Shown here in pieces: positions 48,387 through 56,892 of a stretch of 64,000 nucleotides of DNA. How positions within the stretch are numbered: position 1 is the first letter of the stretch; each line of letters begins with the position of its first letter. The notes beneath the pieces are model-generated. The model was not told where the DNA came from. It saw only the letters and a list, made by a program, of their open reading frames with translations, and searched no databases. This DNA is from Alcanivorax sp. (lineage in GTDB: Bacteria; Pseudomonadota; Gammaproteobacteria; Pseudomonadales; Alcanivoracaceae), in assembly GCF_019431375.1 (NCBI RefSeq), contig NZ_CP080267.1, forward strand, positions 2,979,933 through 3,043,932, read 5' to 3'. A program made the translations under genes and the position numbers.

Positions 48387-49409
48387 ATGGCCACAGCCAT
48401 GCGCGTGACTGGAGCCTGGGTGCAGCTGCTCACGGACTGGCTGGACCGGGAAAACCTGCCGGCGCCGGCTCTGCGCACCGTACTCGACAGCCGCAGCCCG
48501 GCGGACCTGGTACCCCTGCCGCTCTGGCGTGACCTGTTGCAGCAGGCGGTGTCGCTCCGGCCGGACCGGGTGGCACCGGGTCTGTCCATCGGCGCGATGG
48601 TGCAGCCCCGCCATGTGGGCATGCTCGGCTATCTGATACTCACCTGCCGCACCCTGGGTGAGGCCATGCAGGCCTACCAGCGCTACGAAACCCTGTTTTA
48701 CGGTCGGGACATGGTGGAAGTGCTGGGCGCGGGGGAGCAGATCCAAGTGCGCTGGCCCGCCGAAGATTCCGTGGGGGAGCTGGCGGATACTGTCGCCATT
48801 GCCGCACTGATTACCTTTCTGCGCCGGCTGGTGGACGACCCGCCGTCACCCTCCTCGGTGTCCTTCGTATTCCCGGCGCCGCCGGCGGCAGCCTGTCAGG
48901 CCTACGAGGCTTTCTTCGGTTGCCCGGTGCATTTCGCCCAGTCCCACACCTGCGTCAGTTTTCCGATTCACTTTCTCGCCATGCCGTTGCCCCACAGTGA
49001 CCCCAGCATGCGTAACCTGCTGGATCGGCAGGCCCGTGCCATGCTGCTGGCCCTGCCGGATTCCGATAGTTTCGACCGGGCCCTGCAGCAGGCCATGGTG
49101 CGGTTGATGCCGGAAGCGGCGGTGACCCTGCCGCGGCTGGCGGCGGAGTTGCACATGTCGGTGCGTACCCTGCAGCGGCGCCTGGCCGAGCGGCAGCTCA
49201 CCTGGCGGGAACTGCTGGACCGCACCCGGGAACAACTGGCCCGCCATTACCTGGCGGAAGCCTCCCTGACCCTGGGCGACATTGCCCTGTTGTTGGGGTT
49301 TTCCGAACACAGCGCCTTCAGCCGGGCTTACCGGCGCTGGACCGGTACCACCCCGGGCAAGGCCAGAAAGCCCCTGGCGGCCGCATACAAAAAAGAATCC
49401 GCTGTCTAA
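48387..49409 (+). CDS. AraC family transcriptional regulator (OruR/ArgR-like layout)
   Basis: A 340-residue regulator. The N-terminal ~200 residues match the Arabinose_bd-type domain (GAMVQPRHVGMLGYLILTCR followed by TLGEAMQAYQRYETLFYG). The C-terminal ~100 residues form the two-helix-turn-helix AraC domain (LAAELHMSVRTLQRRLAERQ, then IALLLGFSEHSAFSRAYRRW and the TPGKAR end). The start at 48387 follows GGAGAGGA. It is divergent from a sterol desaturase-like gene with a 21-bp-spaced direct repeat between, so autoregulation and control of the neighbour are likely. Ligand unknown. Confidence 0.88.
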   Translation: MATAMRVTGAWVQLLTDWLDRENLPAPALRTVLDSRSPADLVPLPLWRDLLQQAVSLRPDRVAPGLSIGAMVQPRHVGMLGYLILTCRTLGEAMQAYQRYETLFYGRDMVEVLGAGEQIQVRWPAEDSVGELADTVAIAALITFLRRLVDDPPSPSSVSFVFPAPPAAACQAYEAFFGCPVHFAQSHTCVSFPIHFLAMPLPHSDPSMRNLLDRQARAMLLALPDSDSFDRALQQAMVRLMPEAAVTLPRLAAELHMSVRTLQRRLAERQLTWRELLDRTREQLARHYLAEASLTLGDIALLLGFSEHSAFSRAYRRWTGTTPGKARKPLAAAYKKESAV

Positions 49410-49627
49410 TCCATGATCTTTACCGGTGCCGGATTATGATCATGGAATGCGTTGCAAAACAGGAGCTTGGTGTTCGAAACGGGACGCCGCTACCCAAAAT
49501 GTCCGAGGGGGTGAACATTCCTGTCATTGTTGCAAAATAGGGGGCTTGAGAACGTTGACGCCATCCAAACGCCCCCGGAGTGTCCGTTCTGCGGGGCAGG
49601 ACTGAATACAGTAAAGGGACCTCATTC

Positions 49628-50608
49628 ATGAAGACACGTATTACCGAATTACTGGGTATCCAGTATCCGATTGTGCAGGGCGGCATGCAGAATGTGGGCT
49701 ACGCTGAACTGGCGGCGGCTGTATCCAACGCCGGCGGCCTGGGCATCATCACGGCTCTGACCCAGCCGAGCCCGGAAGACCTGGACAAGGAAATCAAACG
49801 CTGCAAGGAAATGACCGACAAGCCCTTCGGCGTCAACCTGACCATCTTACCCACCATCAAGCCGGTGCCCTACGAGGAATATGCCCGGGTGATCTGCGAA
49901 AACAATATCTCCGTGGTGGAAACCGCTGGCCGCAACCCGGAACCCTTTATGCCACTGTTTGAAGGCGCCGGTGTAAAAGTGGTGCACAAGTGCACCTCCG
50001 TCCGCCATGCGCTGAAGGCAGAGAAGGTGGGTGTGGCGGCGGTCTCCGTGGACGGCTTCGAATGTGCCGGTCACCCGGGGGAAGACGACATCCCCAATCT
50101 GGTGTTGCTGCCGGCGGCGGCCAAAGTGATCAAGATTCCCATGCTGGCATCCGGCGGTATTGGCACTGGTGCGCAGATGGCCGCTTGCCTGGCACTGGGT
50201 GCGGACGGAATCAACATGGGCACCCGCTTCCTGGCCTCGAAAGAATCGCCGGTGCATGAAAATATGAAGCGCGCCATTGCCGAAGCGTCCGAGCTGGATA
50301 CCGCCCTGATTTTCCGTCCTTTGAAAAATACCGCTCGCGTTTTCAAGAATGCCGTGGCCACCCGGGTCAACGAGATTGAGCGGGAAAAGGGCCCGGACAT
50401 GAAGTTCGATTACATCCAGGATCTGGTCGCTGGCGTAAAAGGCAAGGCGGCGCTGACCTCCGGTGAAATCGACGGTGGCATCTGGACCGCCGGCATGGTC
50501 CAGGGGCTGATCGACAGCTATCCGAGTTGTGCGGAAATTATTGATGACATCATCAGCGAGTGTGTGGGAACCATCAATCAGCGCCTTGCGGGTTTTATCA
50601 ACGATTGA
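49628..50608 (+). CDS. Nitronate monooxygenase / 2-nitropropane dioxygenase family flavoprotein
   Basis: A 326-residue FMN-dependent TIM-barrel enzyme. It begins with the family motif QYPIVQGGMQNVGYAELAAA. SVDGFECAGHPGEDD (~140) carries the His near the flavin, and the phosphate-binding segment is ASGGIGTGAQMAACLALGAD followed by GINMGTRF (~175-205). Enzymes of this family oxidise alkyl nitronates; class II members also include enoyl reductase-like proteins, so the exact substrate is uncertain. An intrinsic terminator follows at 50644. Confidence 0.87.
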   Translation: MKTRITELLGIQYPIVQGGMQNVGYAELAAAVSNAGGLGIITALTQPSPEDLDKEIKRCKEMTDKPFGVNLTILPTIKPVPYEEYARVICENNISVVETAGRNPEPFMPLFEGAGVKVVHKCTSVRHALKAEKVGVAAVSVDGFECAGHPGEDDIPNLVLLPAAAKVIKIPMLASGGIGTGAQMAACLALGADGINMGTRFLASKESPVHENMKRAIAEASELDTALIFRPLKNTARVFKNAVATRVNEIEREKGPDMKFDYIQDLVAGVKGKAALTSGEIDGGIWTAGMVQGLIDSYPSCAEIIDDIISECVGTINQRLAGFIND

Positions 50609-50643
50609 CGGATTCCGGTTTTAGTCTCGCTCTCCCGAGCCAT

Positions 50644-50671
50644 AGCCAGGGCAATGCCCTGGCTTTTTTTG
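50644..50671 (+). terminator. Intrinsic terminator
   Basis: AGCCAGGGC-AAT-GCCCTGGCT hairpin followed by seven T, after the nitronate monooxygenase-like gene. Confidence 0.92.
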
Positions 50672-50683
50672 ATGCTCGTGACC

Positions 50684-50782
50684 GTAGGGTGGATTAGCCC
50701 GAAGGCCGTAATCTACCAACCAGACGCCTCCTATCACCCCTCCGCTCAATGGTGGATTACGCCTTCGGCGAATCCTCCCTAC
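50684..50782. repeat. Dispersed GTAGGGTGGATT inverted repeat, copy 1
   Basis: Arms GTAGGGTGGATTAGCCCGAA... (50684-50717) and its complement ending CCTCCCTAC (50751-50782). This repeat type is widespread in proteobacterial intergenic regions. A closer-paired copy is at 51972-52058. Confidence 0.75.
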
Positions 50783-50857
50783 GCTATGTCTGGTGCCTGT
50801 GCGGGTTTCTCGGCGGGAGACTTGCCGGTAAGCTGTCCACGCACAAGGAGGGGGATC

Positions 50858-51307
50858 ATGAAGGGATGCATATCGCGACTGCTGTTTGCCGGTGCCATAT
50901 TATTATCGGGGCTGGCCAGCGCAGAGATCTACACCTGGACGGACGCGCAGGGGCGAGTCCATTTTGGTGACAAGCCTGCCGAGAATGACAGGGCGGAAGC
51001 CGTCAACGTTCGCATCAATACGTTCGAGAGCGTGAGCTACGAAAGTCTCGGCAAGGGTGTGCCGGAACCGGCGGCACGTGCCGGCAAGGTGGTCATGTAT
51101 GCCACTCAGTGGTGTGGGGTCTGTAAAAAAGCCCGCCGCTACTTCAACGACAATAACATTCCCTTTACCGAATACGATATTGATAACAACCCGAAAGCCC
51201 GTAAACGCTTTGATGCACTCAATGGCAAGGGGGTGCCGGTGATTGTGGTGGGCAAGCGACGCATGAACGGTTTCAGCGTCGAGGGGTTTGAAAGAATATA
51301 CCGGTAA
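50858..51307 (+). CDS. Exported DUF4124-glutaredoxin fusion protein
   Basis: A 149-residue protein. A signal peptide (to about residue 22, GLASA) is followed by a DUF4124 segment (EIYTWTDAQGRVHFGDKP, ~23-40). Residues ~70-149 are a glutaredoxin-like domain with active site CGVC (YATQWCGVCKKARRYF, ~76-91) and the cis-Pro loop GVPVIVVGKRRMNGFS. Periplasmic location with a CxxC site suggests disulfide reduction or isomerisation. The start at 50858 follows AAGGAGGGGG; a longer in-frame reading would pass through the repeat. A GST gene follows 26 bases later. Confidence 0.88.
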   Translation: MKGCISRLLFAGAILLSGLASAEIYTWTDAQGRVHFGDKPAENDRAEAVNVRINTFESVSYESLGKGVPEPAARAGKVVMYATQWCGVCKKARRYFNDNNIPFTEYDIDNNPKARKRFDALNGKGVPVIVVGKRRMNGFSVEGFERIYR

Positions 51308-51333
51308 TCTTTTTTCTGTCACAAGGAACAGTG

Positions 51334-51936
51334 ATGTTTACGCTTTATGAATTTGCCTCGTCCGGTAACTGCTACAAGTTGCGGTTGGCCATGACCCAGT
51401 TGGGAATACCCTTTCGGCGTATCGAAAAGGATATAACCCGCGGTGAAACCCGCACCGCAGAATTCCTCGCTATCAATCCCAATGGTCGTATCCCGGTGCT
51501 GGTGACGCAGGATAACAAGATGCTCCCTGAATCCAATGCGGCGCTCTGGTATCTGGCCAGGGACAGCAAGCTGATGCCTGAAGAGGCGTTCGAGCAGGCC
51601 CAGGTGCTGCAATGGATGTTCTTCGAGCAGTATAACCACGAACCCAATATCGCTACCTCTCGCTACTGGATTCATGTGCTGGGAGAAAAGGAAAAATACG
51701 CCGAAGCCTTGGCGGAAAAACAGCAAAAGGGCCACGACGCCCTACGTGTCATGGAAAGTCATTTATCAGGCCGGGACTTCTTTGTCGGCAGTGATTATTC
51801 CATTGCCGACATTGCCCTGTATGCCTACACCCACGTTGCCGGGCAGGGCGGTTTTTCTTTGGAGGATTACCCGGCGATTCAGGCCTGGCTGAAACGGGTT
51901 GAACAGCAACCGGGTTACGTTGCCATGGAAGCGTGA
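51334..51936 (+). CDS. Glutathione S-transferase family protein
   Basis: A 200-residue cytosolic GST. The N-terminal thioredoxin-fold domain starts FTLYEFASSGNCYKLRLAMT, with the glutathione-binding region PNGRIPVLVTQDNKMLPESNAAL (~50-72, including the conserved cis-Pro and Glu-Ser). The C-terminal helical domain has SDYSIADIALYAYTHVAGQG (~150-170). The electrophile substrate is unknown. It lies directly after the glutaredoxin gene and before the glutathione-dependent formaldehyde genes, so this stretch is enriched in glutathione functions. Confidence 0.9.
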   Translation: MFTLYEFASSGNCYKLRLAMTQLGIPFRRIEKDITRGETRTAEFLAINPNGRIPVLVTQDNKMLPESNAALWYLARDSKLMPEEAFEQAQVLQWMFFEQYNHEPNIATSRYWIHVLGEKEKYAEALAEKQQKGHDALRVMESHLSGRDFFVGSDYSIADIALYAYTHVAGQGGFSLEDYPAIQAWLKRVEQQPGYVAMEA

Positions 51937-51971
51937 AAATCCACAACAGCGGATGACCAAGCGGTAGAACG

Positions 51972-52058
51972 GTAGGGTGGATTAGCCTAAGGCGTAATCC
52001 ACCATCGACCTGCGCCGTGGTTTGGCGGTGGGTTACGCCTTCGGCTAACCCACCCTAC
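51972..52058. repeat. Dispersed GTAGGGTGGATT inverted repeat, copy 2
   Basis: Arms 51972-52003 (GTAGGGTGGATTAGCCTAAG...) and 52027-52058 (ending CCCACCCTAC), separated by ~23 bases, between the convergent GST and fghA genes. Confidence 0.8.
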
Positions 52059-52082
52059 GTGATAGCACTCGGCTAGAAGAGA

Positions 52083-52928
52083 TTATTGCGTCAGGTGGTG
52101 GAAGTGATATTTCAGATGATCATCAATAAAGCTGGCGATAAAGAAATAGGAATGGTCATAGCCGGGCTGCATGCGCAAGGTAATTGGCACGCCGGCTTCC
52201 TCGCAGGCGGCGGTAAGAGATTCCGGTTGTAGTTGGCCGTCCTGGTAGAAATTATCCGCATCACCTTGATCTACCATCAAGGCCAGGGCGCTGCCGTTGG
52301 CCTTGATCAACTCGCAGGCATCCCAGGCTTCCCAGCTTTCCCGGTTATGACCCAGGTAGCCTTCGAGGGCTTTTTCGCCCCAGGGGCATTGCATCGGGTT
52401 GCTGATCGGTGCGAAAGCGGAGACGGAAGTGTAGCGCCCGGGGTTTTTCAGTGCGCAGATCAGGGCGCCATGGCCACCCATGGAATGACCGCTGATGGCT
52501 TCGCGACCGTTGAGCGGGAAATGGGCGCGCAGTAATGCCGGCAACTCATAGGTCACGTAGTCGTACATGCGGTAGTGCTGGCTCCAGGGCGCGCGGGTGG
52601 CGTTCACATAGAAGCCGGCGCCGGAACCGAAATCATAGCTGTCGTGCTCACCGGGCAGGTCGGTGCCGCGCGGGCTGGTATCCGGGCAGACAATGGCCAG
52701 GCCCAGTTCCGCGGCAGTGCGTTGGCTGCCGGCTTTCTGCATGAAGTTTTCATCGGTGCAGGTAAGCCCGGACAGCCACCACAACAACGGGACAGAACGT
52801 TCCTCTGCCGCCGGTGGCAGATAGATGGCAAAGATCATCTCGCAGTTGAGCACCCGGCTGCGATGCCGGTAGCGCTTCAACCAGCCGCCAAAGGATTTGG
52901 TGGCAGAAACCAGTTCGATATCAGACAT
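52083..52928 (-). CDS. fghA: S-formylglutathione hydrolase
   Basis: A 281-residue esterase-D family enzyme. The nucleophile is Ser149 in SGHSMGGHGAL. Family blocks LLWWLSGLTCTDENFMQKAG (~48-67) and SYDFGSGAGFYVNATRAPWS (~97-116) are intact, and the C-terminal MQPGYDHSYFFIASFIDDH carries the catalytic His. It hydrolyses S-formylglutathione to formate and glutathione, the second step of glutathione-dependent formaldehyde oxidation. It lies 121 bases downstream of frmA on the same strand, with a REP-like palindrome between them. Confidence 0.94.
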   Translation of the reverse strand: MSDIELVSATKSFGGWLKRYRHRSRVLNCEMIFAIYLPPAAEERSVPLLWWLSGLTCTDENFMQKAGSQRTAAELGLAIVCPDTSPRGTDLPGEHDSYDFGSGAGFYVNATRAPWSQHYRMYDYVTYELPALLRAHFPLNGREAISGHSMGGHGALICALKNPGRYTSVSAFAPISNPMQCPWGEKALEGYLGHNRESWEAWDACELIKANGSALALMVDQGDADNFYQDGQLQPESLTAACEEAGVPITLRMQPGYDHSYFFIASFIDDHLKYHFHHLTQ

Positions 52929-52953
52929 GATTCAACCTTTCTAACGAAGCTGC

Positions 52954-53032
52954 TGTAGGAGCACCTCTTGAGATGCGAACCTTGCCTGGCAAGGTTCGCA
53001 AGTAGATTCGTACCTCAATAGGTGCTCCTTCA
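52954..53032. repeat. REP-like palindrome between frmA and fghA
   Basis: Begins TGTAGGAGCACCTC and ends with GAGG/GGTGCTCCT-type complement. An inner AACCTTGCC-TGG-CAAGGTT hairpin is at ~52979-52996. Same TGTAGGAGC ends as 41122-41185. It may modulate frmA-fghA read-through. Confidence 0.65.
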
Positions 53033-53049
53033 GTCGGAATTAGTACGCC

Positions 53050-54159
53050 TTAAAAAAGAATCACCGAACGAATGCTCTTGCCTTCGTGGAGCAGGTCAAA
53101 GGCGGTATTGATCTCGTCCAGCCCCATGGTGTGGGTAACGAACTCGTCGATCTTGATTTCGCCTTTCATGTAACGATCCACATAGCCGGGAAGTTCGGTG
53201 CGGCCTTTGACGCCGCCGAAGGCGGAGCCTTTCCAGACCCGGCCGGTGACTAGCTGGAAAGGACGAGTAGAGATTTCTTCACCGGCGCCGGCCACGCCGA
53301 TGATGATGGATTCGCCCCAGCCCTTGTGACAGCACTCCAGCGCCGAGCGCATCACATTCACGTTGCCGATGCACTCGAAGGAATAATCCACACCACCGTC
53401 GGTGAGTTCGACAATCACTTCCTGAATGGAATTGTTGTAATCCTTGGGGTTGATGAAATCGGTGGCGCCGAACTGCCGGGCCAGGGTTTCCTTGGCCGGG
53501 TTGGTATCGATGGCGATGATGCGTTCTGCCTTGGCCATCACCGCGCCCTGAATTACCGACAGACCAATGCCGCCGAGTCCGAACACGGCCACCGTGGACC
53601 CGGGCTCCACCTTGGCGGTATTGAGCACCGCGCCGATGCCGGTGGTGACGCCACAGCCAAGCAGGCAGATCTTGTCCAGCGGGGCTTCCTTGCTGACCTT
53701 GGCCAGGGAAATTTCCGGCACCACGGTGTATTCGGAGAAGGTGCTGGTACCCATGTAGTGGTGCAGCAGTTTGCCGTTTAGGGAAAAGCGGCTGGTGCTG
53801 TCAGGCATCAGGCCCTGGCCCTGAGTAGCGCGCACCGCCTGGCACAGATTGGTCTTGCCGCTCAGGCAGAATTTGCACTTGCGACACTCGGCGGTATAGA
53901 GCGGAATCACATGGTCGCCGGGTTTCAGGCTGGTCACACCTTCGCCGACTTCCTGCACGATACCGGCGCCCTCATGGCCAAGAATGGAGGGAAAGATCCC
54001 TTCCGGGTCCTTGCCGGACAGGGTGTAGGCATCGGTGTGACAAACGCCGGTGGCGACGATCTGCACCAGCACTTCCCCGGCCTTGGGGCCGGCCACTTCC
54101 ACTTCTTCAATCTGTAGGGGTTTGCCTGCTTCCCAGGCGACCGCGGCACGGGATTTCAT
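53050..54159 (-). CDS. frmA: S-(hydroxymethyl)glutathione dehydrogenase (class III alcohol dehydrogenase)
   Basis: A 369-residue zinc-dependent dehydrogenase. Catalytic-zinc ligands are in ATGVCHTDAYTLSG (Cys ~40) and GHEGAGIVQEVG (His-Glu ~60). The structural-zinc cysteines are in YTAECRKCKFCLSGKTNLC (~85-103). The NAD-binding VAVFGLGGIGLSVIQGA lies at ~185-201. It oxidises S-hydroxymethylglutathione to S-formylglutathione. The start at 54159 follows AAGGAGC. It forms a pathway unit with fghA, and a divergent LysR gene upstream is the likely regulator. Confidence 0.95.
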   Translation of the reverse strand: MKSRAAVAWEAGKPLQIEEVEVAGPKAGEVLVQIVATGVCHTDAYTLSGKDPEGIFPSILGHEGAGIVQEVGEGVTSLKPGDHVIPLYTAECRKCKFCLSGKTNLCQAVRATQGQGLMPDSTSRFSLNGKLLHHYMGTSTFSEYTVVPEISLAKVSKEAPLDKICLLGCGVTTGIGAVLNTAKVEPGSTVAVFGLGGIGLSVIQGAVMAKAERIIAIDTNPAKETLARQFGATDFINPKDYNNSIQEVIVELTDGGVDYSFECIGNVNVMRSALECCHKGWGESIIIGVAGAGEEISTRPFQLVTGRVWKGSAFGGVKGRTELPGYVDRYMKGEIKIDEFVTHTMGLDEINTAFDLLHEGKSIRSVILF

Positions 54160-54266
54160 TGGGGCTCCTTGATGAATCCGGTATTGAGGGATGTATTCAC
54201 TATACGCAGACACGAATACCGCTATAAGGCACAATTCGGCAAGAGATTATTGTCAGGTAAGCAATA
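54160..54266. promoter_or_regulatory. Divergent promoter region frmA / LysR
   Basis: A 107-base gap with AT-rich segments (ATGTATTCACTATACGCAG near 54190-54210), where a LysR-type regulator would bind. No exact T-N11-A palindrome stands out. Confidence 0.4.
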
Positions 54267-55139
54267 ATGCAGCACTGGGATCGTATTGAGGCTTTTGTGG
54301 AAGTGGTGCGTCGTGGCTCTTTTGCGGATGCCGCCCGGCACCTGGGGGTGTCCAGTTCCCACGTGAGTCGGCTGGTGTCACGGCTGGAGACCCAGCTCGG
54401 TACCCAGTTGCTTTACCGCACCACCCGGCGCCTGAAGCTCACCGATGCGGGTGCCGTCTACTTCGATCACTGTGGCCAGTTGTTTGATGGTTTTCAGGAA
54501 GCGCTGTCGGCCATCAGCGACTACCAGCAACGGCCCACCGGGGTGCTGAAGCTGACCTGCGCCACCACCTTTGGCGAGCGCTATATCGCGCCGTTGGTAA
54601 ATGATTTTCTGGCTCGCCATCCGCAATTGTCGATACAGCTGGATTTCACCAACCGGCGGGTGGATATCATCGATGAAGGCTTTGATGTGGCCATCCGTAC
54701 CGGGGCCCTGCCGGACTCGTCGCTGATCGCCCGCAAACTCTGCCCGCGTCGGGAATACATCGTCGGCTCTGTGGACTATTTCCAGCGCCATGCCCGGCCC
54801 CATACCCTGGGAGAACTGAATCAGCATAACTGCCTGCTCGGCTCTGCGGACCAGTGGGCGGTGGATGTGGACGGCCAGCATCGGCAATGGAAAGTGCAGG
54901 GTAACTGGAAGGGCAATTCCGGCATGGCCCTGCTGGATGCCGCCCGCAAGGGGCTGGGATTGGTGCAGCTACCGGATTATTACGTGGAAGACGATTTGCA
55001 TCAGGGGCGTCTGATTTCCGTACTGGATCAGTATGCCTGTACTCATACGGCGGTATGGGTGGTCTATCCTCGCCATCGTCACCTGTCGCCCAAGGTGCGT
55101 CAGTTTGTGGATTTTCTGGTGGAAGGTATGGTGCGTTGA
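54267..55139 (+). CDS. LysR family transcriptional regulator, divergent from frmA
   Basis: A 290-residue LysR-type regulator. The N-terminal winged HTH reads FVEVVRRGSFADAARHLGVS then SSHVSRLVSRLETQLGTQLL (~11-50). A substrate-binding domain follows (~90-285, GVLKLTCATTFGERYIAPLV). It resembles the CrgA/AaeR-like group that often controls alcohol dehydrogenase genes. Position and orientation suggest control of frmA-fghA, with formaldehyde or a glutathione adduct as possible inducer; this is inference. Confidence 0.88.
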   Translation: MQHWDRIEAFVEVVRRGSFADAARHLGVSSSHVSRLVSRLETQLGTQLLYRTTRRLKLTDAGAVYFDHCGQLFDGFQEALSAISDYQQRPTGVLKLTCATTFGERYIAPLVNDFLARHPQLSIQLDFTNRRVDIIDEGFDVAIRTGALPDSSLIARKLCPRREYIVGSVDYFQRHARPHTLGELNQHNCLLGSADQWAVDVDGQHRQWKVQGNWKGNSGMALLDAARKGLGLVQLPDYYVEDDLHQGRLISVLDQYACTHTAVWVVYPRHRHLSPKVRQFVDFLVEGMVR

Positions 55140-55159
55140 AAGAGGCTGATACCTTCTTT

Positions 55160-55275
55160 TGTAGGAGCGTCGCTGGTGGCGCGGTAGAGGTCAGTTGCAA
55201 GTTACAAGGAACAACGCGAAGAAAGCTTAATGGTCAGAAAAGTATGAGCCCGCGCTGGTCTCGGTACGGTCCTAC
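55160..55275. repeat. Degenerate repeat remnants
   Basis: TGTAGGAGCG at ~55160 and GGTCCTACAG at ~55268 look like the outer ends of a REP-like palindrome. Inside, TTGCAAG, TTACAAG followed by AACGCG (~55195-55217) resembles one decayed arm of a heptamer element. No matching second arm is seen. Confidence 0.45.
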
Positions 55276-55295
55276 AGCAATAAAATGGAGTGGAT

Positions 55296-55695
55296 ATGTA
55301 CACAGGAAGTTGTCTTTGTGGCGGTGTCACTTTTGAGATCGCCGGTGAGCTGGCGCCGATACAGGTCTGCCATTGTCAGCAATGCCGCAAGGCACAGGGC
55401 ACCGCGCTGGTGACCAATATTTCCGGTGGAAACCGGCAAGCTGCACTGGGTGAGTGGTGAGAAATTACTGAAAAGCTATGCGTCCTCGCCGGGCAAGCAG
55501 CGGGTGTTCTGTCGCGAGTGTGGTTCGCCGGTTTACAGCTGCCATGAGAGCAAGCCGGGCGTGGTGCGCATCCGGGCGGGGCTGGTGAATGAGCCGCTGG
55601 CGACACGGCCGGCATTTCATATCTACACGGATTCGGCCTGTAACTGGTGGGCCATCGATGATGGCTTGCCGCAGTATCCCGAAGGCGCGGGATAA
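55296..55695 (+). pseudogene. Frameshifted GFA family (glutathione-dependent formaldehyde-activating-like) gene
   Basis: The reading frame from ATG 55296 (GGAG upstream) encodes MYTGSCLCGGVTFEIAGELA, then the zinc-binding CHCQQCRKAQG, as in GFA/Gfa-like proteins. It terminates at a TGA about 50 codons in. The rest of the family (ETGKLHWVSGEKLLKSYASS, VFCRECGSPVYS, AFHIYTDSACNWW) continues in the +1 frame to 55695. Removing one T from the TTT at 55420-55422 restores one frame (N-I-P-V-E-T-G-K). So this is either a single-base insertion that inactivated the gene or a sequencing error. Its placement beside frmA/fghA fits a glutathione-linked role, although GFA enzyme activity is debated. Confidence 0.85.
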
Positions 55696-55724
55696 AAAAA
55701 TGCCGGGCCATCGCCCGGCATTTC
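55694..55724. terminator. Bidirectional intrinsic terminator
   Basis: A7 then TGCCGGGC-CATC-GCCCGGCA then TTT. It serves the GFA-like gene on the plus strand and, with seven T, the convergent gene at 55728 on the minus strand. Confidence 0.85.
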
Positions 55725-55727
55725 CTG

Positions 55728-56882
55728 TTACGCCATCTGTGCTTTCAGTGCCTCGATTTCGTGGGCATCGCCGTTGCGTGCCACGAAGGCCTGCCAGTTG
55801 TCGGCGGCCTGGCTCTTGAGCACCTTGGCCACACGGGGCAACTCCGTCTCCGGCAAGTGGCCGAACAGGCCCAACAGCTTGCTGTCATGGGCCTGGCCCA
55901 ATGCCTGCCCCAGTGCCTCTGGCTGGCTTTGGGTGAGCACGTCCACCGCTGGTGTCAGGTGTTCCTGATCCAGCAGTGGCAACAGGGTGAGCAATTCATC
56001 CCAGCTGTTTTCACTGGCCACGGTGCTGATCAGGCTTTCCATCACTGAGGCTTCGCGCAACTTGGGCACATTCACCACCATTTGCTGATGCTGATTGTCC
56101 ATGGCGTTCACCGCCTGCAGCAGGTTGGTCCACAAGCGCTGTTCGCTGGCCACTTCGATAATGTGACTGATGACGGCTTCGCCCTGCTCGGCCACCAGGT
56201 TGCCCATCTGGCCGCGCAGTTCGGTGTTCAGGTGCCCGTTCAGGGACAGTACTGCCGACCACAGTTCATGGTCGGTGGCGGCTTTCAGTGTGGCCCGTTG
56301 CTGTGCTTCGCTGAGCAATGCCAGCACGGTGTCCAGTTTGCTCTTGTCTTCCAGGTAAAGGGCGATCTTCACCATGGCTTCGCCATCGTCGATGCTGCTG
56401 GTAACGGCTTGCAGAGCGGAGGGCTGAATCACCGCGACAAAACGGGCCAGGGTAATGTGCTCGCCCATGGCCAGCAGGGTCTTGGCCACGGAGGCGACAA
56501 TCTTGTCGGGCATGGCAGACAGCAGGTCACGGGAGTGCCTGGGCTCAAGATGGATGCACAGCTTGGCGAGAAAGTCTTCCGGCAGTTTCTCGGCCAGCTT
56601 GATGGCGCGCTCCGGAGGCAGCTCGGAAGCAATGCCGGCGGCGAGCACGGAGCCCAGAACGGTAGTGGCCAGCTTGGCGCTGGCGCCGGTGGGAACCAGT
56701 TTGCTGATGCCGGCCAGGCGCTGATAGCTGTCCTGATGCTGTTCGTAAAAGAAGCCGGAGACGGCACTGCGGAAGTGGGCAATGGCAGTCAGATCCTGAC
56801 CATCCAGAAAGGCCAGGTTTGTCTCGTCGGTTTCCAGCAGGCGGCTGAGTTTGAGTAGTTCGGCCTGGGTTTCAATGTGCAT
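55728..56882 (-). CDS. All-helical repeat protein of unknown function
   Basis: A 384-residue cytoplasmic protein rich in Leu, Ala and Glu, with no signal peptide or membrane segment. Short helical repeats run through it, for example ERAIKLAEKLPEDFLAKLCI (~90-110) and LLSAMPDKIVASVAKTLLAM. The pattern PxxR/LPxxxLxxLL is reminiscent of MgtE-N/FliG-like helical domains, but I cannot name the family. It is preceded after 10 bases by a 72-residue gene that uses similar phrases (ALAFIESLPADQASKLADTV), so the two are probably co-transcribed and may be related. AAGGAG lies upstream of the ATG. Confidence 0.7.
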   Translation of the reverse strand: MHIETQAELLKLSRLLETDETNLAFLDGQDLTAIAHFRSAVSGFFYEQHQDSYQRLAGISKLVPTGASAKLATTVLGSVLAAGIASELPPERAIKLAEKLPEDFLAKLCIHLEPRHSRDLLSAMPDKIVASVAKTLLAMGEHITLARFVAVIQPSALQAVTSSIDDGEAMVKIALYLEDKSKLDTVLALLSEAQQRATLKAATDHELWSAVLSLNGHLNTELRGQMGNLVAEQGEAVISHIIEVASEQRLWTNLLQAVNAMDNQHQQMVVNVPKLREASVMESLISTVASENSWDELLTLLPLLDQEHLTPAVDVLTQSQPEALGQALGQAHDSKLLGLFGHLPETELPRVAKVLKSQAADNWQAFVARNGDAHEIEALKAQMA

Positions 56883-56892
56883 GTCTGTCTCC

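Noticed and set aside
49411..49556. Palindrome and GTTGCAAAA direct repeats before the nitronate monooxygenase-like gene
   Set aside because: CCATGATC/GATCATGG and two GTTGCAAAA copies exist, but spacing and conservation give no clear operator or terminator.
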